A stretch of DNA of 11,138 nucleotides from Methylophilaceae bacterium. Its GTDB lineage: Bacteria; Pseudomonadota; Gammaproteobacteria; Burkholderiales; Methylophilaceae. The notes under the pieces are model-generated. The model did not search any database, was not told the DNA's origin, and worked only from the letters and a program-made list of their open reading frames with translations. Below, one piece after another: positions 9,496 through 11,138 of this stretch (the stretch's first letter is position 1; each line of letters opens with the position of its first letter). The stretch lies in NCBI GenBank assembly GCA_009926525.1, contig RFOR01000013.1:1-11138 (forward strand). Reading direction: 5' to 3'. Position numbers and translations under genes: made by a program.

Positions 9496-9966
9496 TTAGA
9501 AGCGGAAATGTGAGAATGCTTTATTAGCTTCTGCCATACGGTGAACTTCTTCACGTTTCTTCATTGCAGAACCGCGACCTTCAGAAGCCTCAACCAATTC
9601 AGCTGCCAAACGCAAGCCCATTGATTTTTCACCGCGTTTACGCGCAGCATCACGCAACCAACGCATCGCCAAAGCGCTACGGCGGCTTGGACGAACTTCA
9701 ACTGGCACTTGATAGTTAGCACCACCAACACGGCGGCTCTTAACTTCAACGATAGGACGCAAATTATTAATTGCTAGCGTGAACACTTCCAATGCATCCT
9801 TGCCACTCTTTTGAGTAACTTGGTCAAATGCACCGTACAAAATACGCTCTGCAACTGATTTTTTACCACCAGTCATCAATACGTTTACGAATTTAGAAAC
9901 TTCTTGGCTACCAAATTTTGGATCAGGCAAGATGTTGCGTTTGGGGACTTCTCTACGTCTAGGCAT
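9496..9966 (-). CDS. rpsG: 30S ribosomal protein S7
   Basis: S7 starts assembly of the head of the small subunit by binding the 3' domain of 16S rRNA, contacts the E-site tRNA, and in E. coli represses translation of its own operon. The 156-residue product has the usual length, beginning [20 protein letters not shown] and containing the conserved [20 protein letters not shown] hairpin and [20 protein letters not shown] lies about 10 nt before the ATG, with a closer GAG. It sits 38 bp after rpsL, a shorter gap than in E. coli, where S7 binds this junction. Confidence 0.99.
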   Translation of the reverse strand: MPRRREVPKRNILPDPKFGSQEVSKFVNVLMTGGKKSVAERILYGAFDQVTQKSGKDALEVFTLAINNLRPIVEVKSRRVGGANYQVPVEVRPSRRSALAMRWLRDAARKRGEKSMGLRLAAELVEASEGRGSAMKKREEVHRMAEANKAFSHFRF

Positions 9967-9986
9967 TTTTCTCTATTCCTTAGTTT

Positions 9987-10015
9987 AAGCGGCTAAGCTA
10001 ATGATTAAGCCGCTT
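9987..10015 (-). promoter_or_regulatory. Hairpin spanning rpsL stop, possible S7 operator
   Basis: A perfect 8-bp stem (AAGCGGCT at 9987-9994 with AGCCGCTT at 10008-10015, 13-nt loop) contains the last rpsL codons and its stop, ending 20 bp before the rpsG start. S7 represses its operon at the rpsL-rpsG junction in E. coli, and this is the only notable fold in the short gap here. The role is inferred. Confidence 0.3.
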
Positions 10016-10382
10016 TAGGGCGTTTAGCACCGTATTTAGAACGTGACTGTTTACGGTCTTTAACACCAGCAGTATCCAAGCTACCGCGCACCATATGGTA
10101 ACGCACACCAGGTAAGTCCTTCACACGACCACCACGAAGTAGAACCACGCTATGCTCTTGCAAGTTATGGCCTTCGCCGCCGATGTAGCTAATAACTTCG
10201 TAGCCGTTAGTCAAACGTACTTTTGCGACTTTACGCAAAGCTGAGTTTGGCTTTTTCGGCGTTGTTGTGTAAACACGTGTACAGACACCACGCTTTTGTG
10301 GACAGCTTTCTAAGGCTGGCACTTTGCTCTTGGTGACCACTTTTTGGCGCGGTTTGCGCACTAATTGATTGATGGTTGGCAT
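10005..10382 (-). CDS. rpsL: 30S ribosomal protein S12
   Basis: S12 lines the decoding centre and affects accuracy of codon reading; it is the classic streptomycin-resistance locus. The 125-residue product (E. coli 124) starts [14 protein letters not shown] and contains [20 protein letters not shown] and [18 protein letters not shown]. The residues where resistance changes occur, K43, K88 and P91, are wild type, so a sensitive ribosome is inferred. Upstream lies an 84-bp spacer with a promoter-like site at the rpoC stop and a GC-rich hairpin. It is the first gene of the str cluster, followed by rpsG, fusA and tuf. Confidence 0.99.
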   Translation of the reverse strand: MPTINQLVRKPRQKVVTKSKVPALESCPQKRGVCTRVYTTTPKKPNSALRKVAKVRLTNGYEVISYIGGEGHNLQEHSVVLLRGGRVKDLPGVRYHMVRGSLDTAGVKDRKQSRSKYGAKRPKAA

Positions 10383-10397
10383 AACCTTTAATCCTGT

Positions 10398-10430
10398 AAA
10401 AATTACGGGACGGCGAAATTCGCCATCCCG
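10398..10430 (-). terminator. GC-rich hairpin with U-tract between rpoC and rpsL
   Basis: Arms at 10406-10415 and 10421-10430 form a 10-bp stem; in RNA the one mismatch is a U-G wobble. On the minus strand TAATTTTT follows directly, so this is the best intrinsic-terminator shape in the window. It can end rpoBC transcripts, but it also lies downstream of the putative str promoter and so would sit at the very 5' end of that transcript, where it could attenuate or stabilise. Confidence 0.7.
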
Positions 10431-10441
10431 AAAAACCTAGC

Positions 10442-11138
<697 letters not shown>

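Overview
The window is a core information-processing segment of a bacterial chromosome, read entirely on the minus strand. Protein sequences and gene set point to a betaproteobacterium: EF-Tu of 396 residues with beta-type features, a three-membrane-segment SecE, and a tRNA-Trp between tuf and secE. The modest GC content and sequence feel suggest Methylophilaceae (Methylotenera-like), but that family call is recalled similarity and was not computed.

In transcription order (high to low coordinates) the layout is: 3' end of rpoC (cut by the window edge); the str cluster rpsL, rpsG, fusA, tuf; tRNA-Trp; secE and nusG; rplK and rplA; rplJ and rplL; and the first 801 codons of rpoB (cut by the other edge). 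No gene lies on the plus strand. Together the genes supply RNA polymerase subunits, the NusG/SecE transcription and secretion pair, the L11/L1 and L10/L12 stalk proteins, S12 and S7, and the two elongation GTPases that act on the stalk.

The regulatory DNA is compact. A near-consensus sigma70 promoter overlaps the rpoC stop codon, followed by a GC-rich hairpin with a U-tract ahead of rpsL. A perfect 12-bp hairpin follows tuf. The 331-bp gap before rplJ carries a folded L10-type leader and a candidate promoter. Two successive hairpins separate rplL from rpoB, matching the attenuator plus processing-site plan known from E. coli. rplJ starts with TTG and fusA with GTG.

The main oddity is gene order. 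rpoC-rpsL-rpsG-fusA-tuf normally continues into the S10 operon (rpsJ), and a second tuf normally precedes tRNA-Trp-secE-...-rpoB-rpoC. Here one tuf has the upstream flank of the first copy and the downstream flank of the second, so the region closes on itself as a loop of roughly 16-17 kb. That is expected from assembly collapse of two identical tuf genes, or less often from a real tuf-tuf recombination that duplicates or excises the segment. I see no mobile element, CRISPR array, defence system or other undescribed system here.
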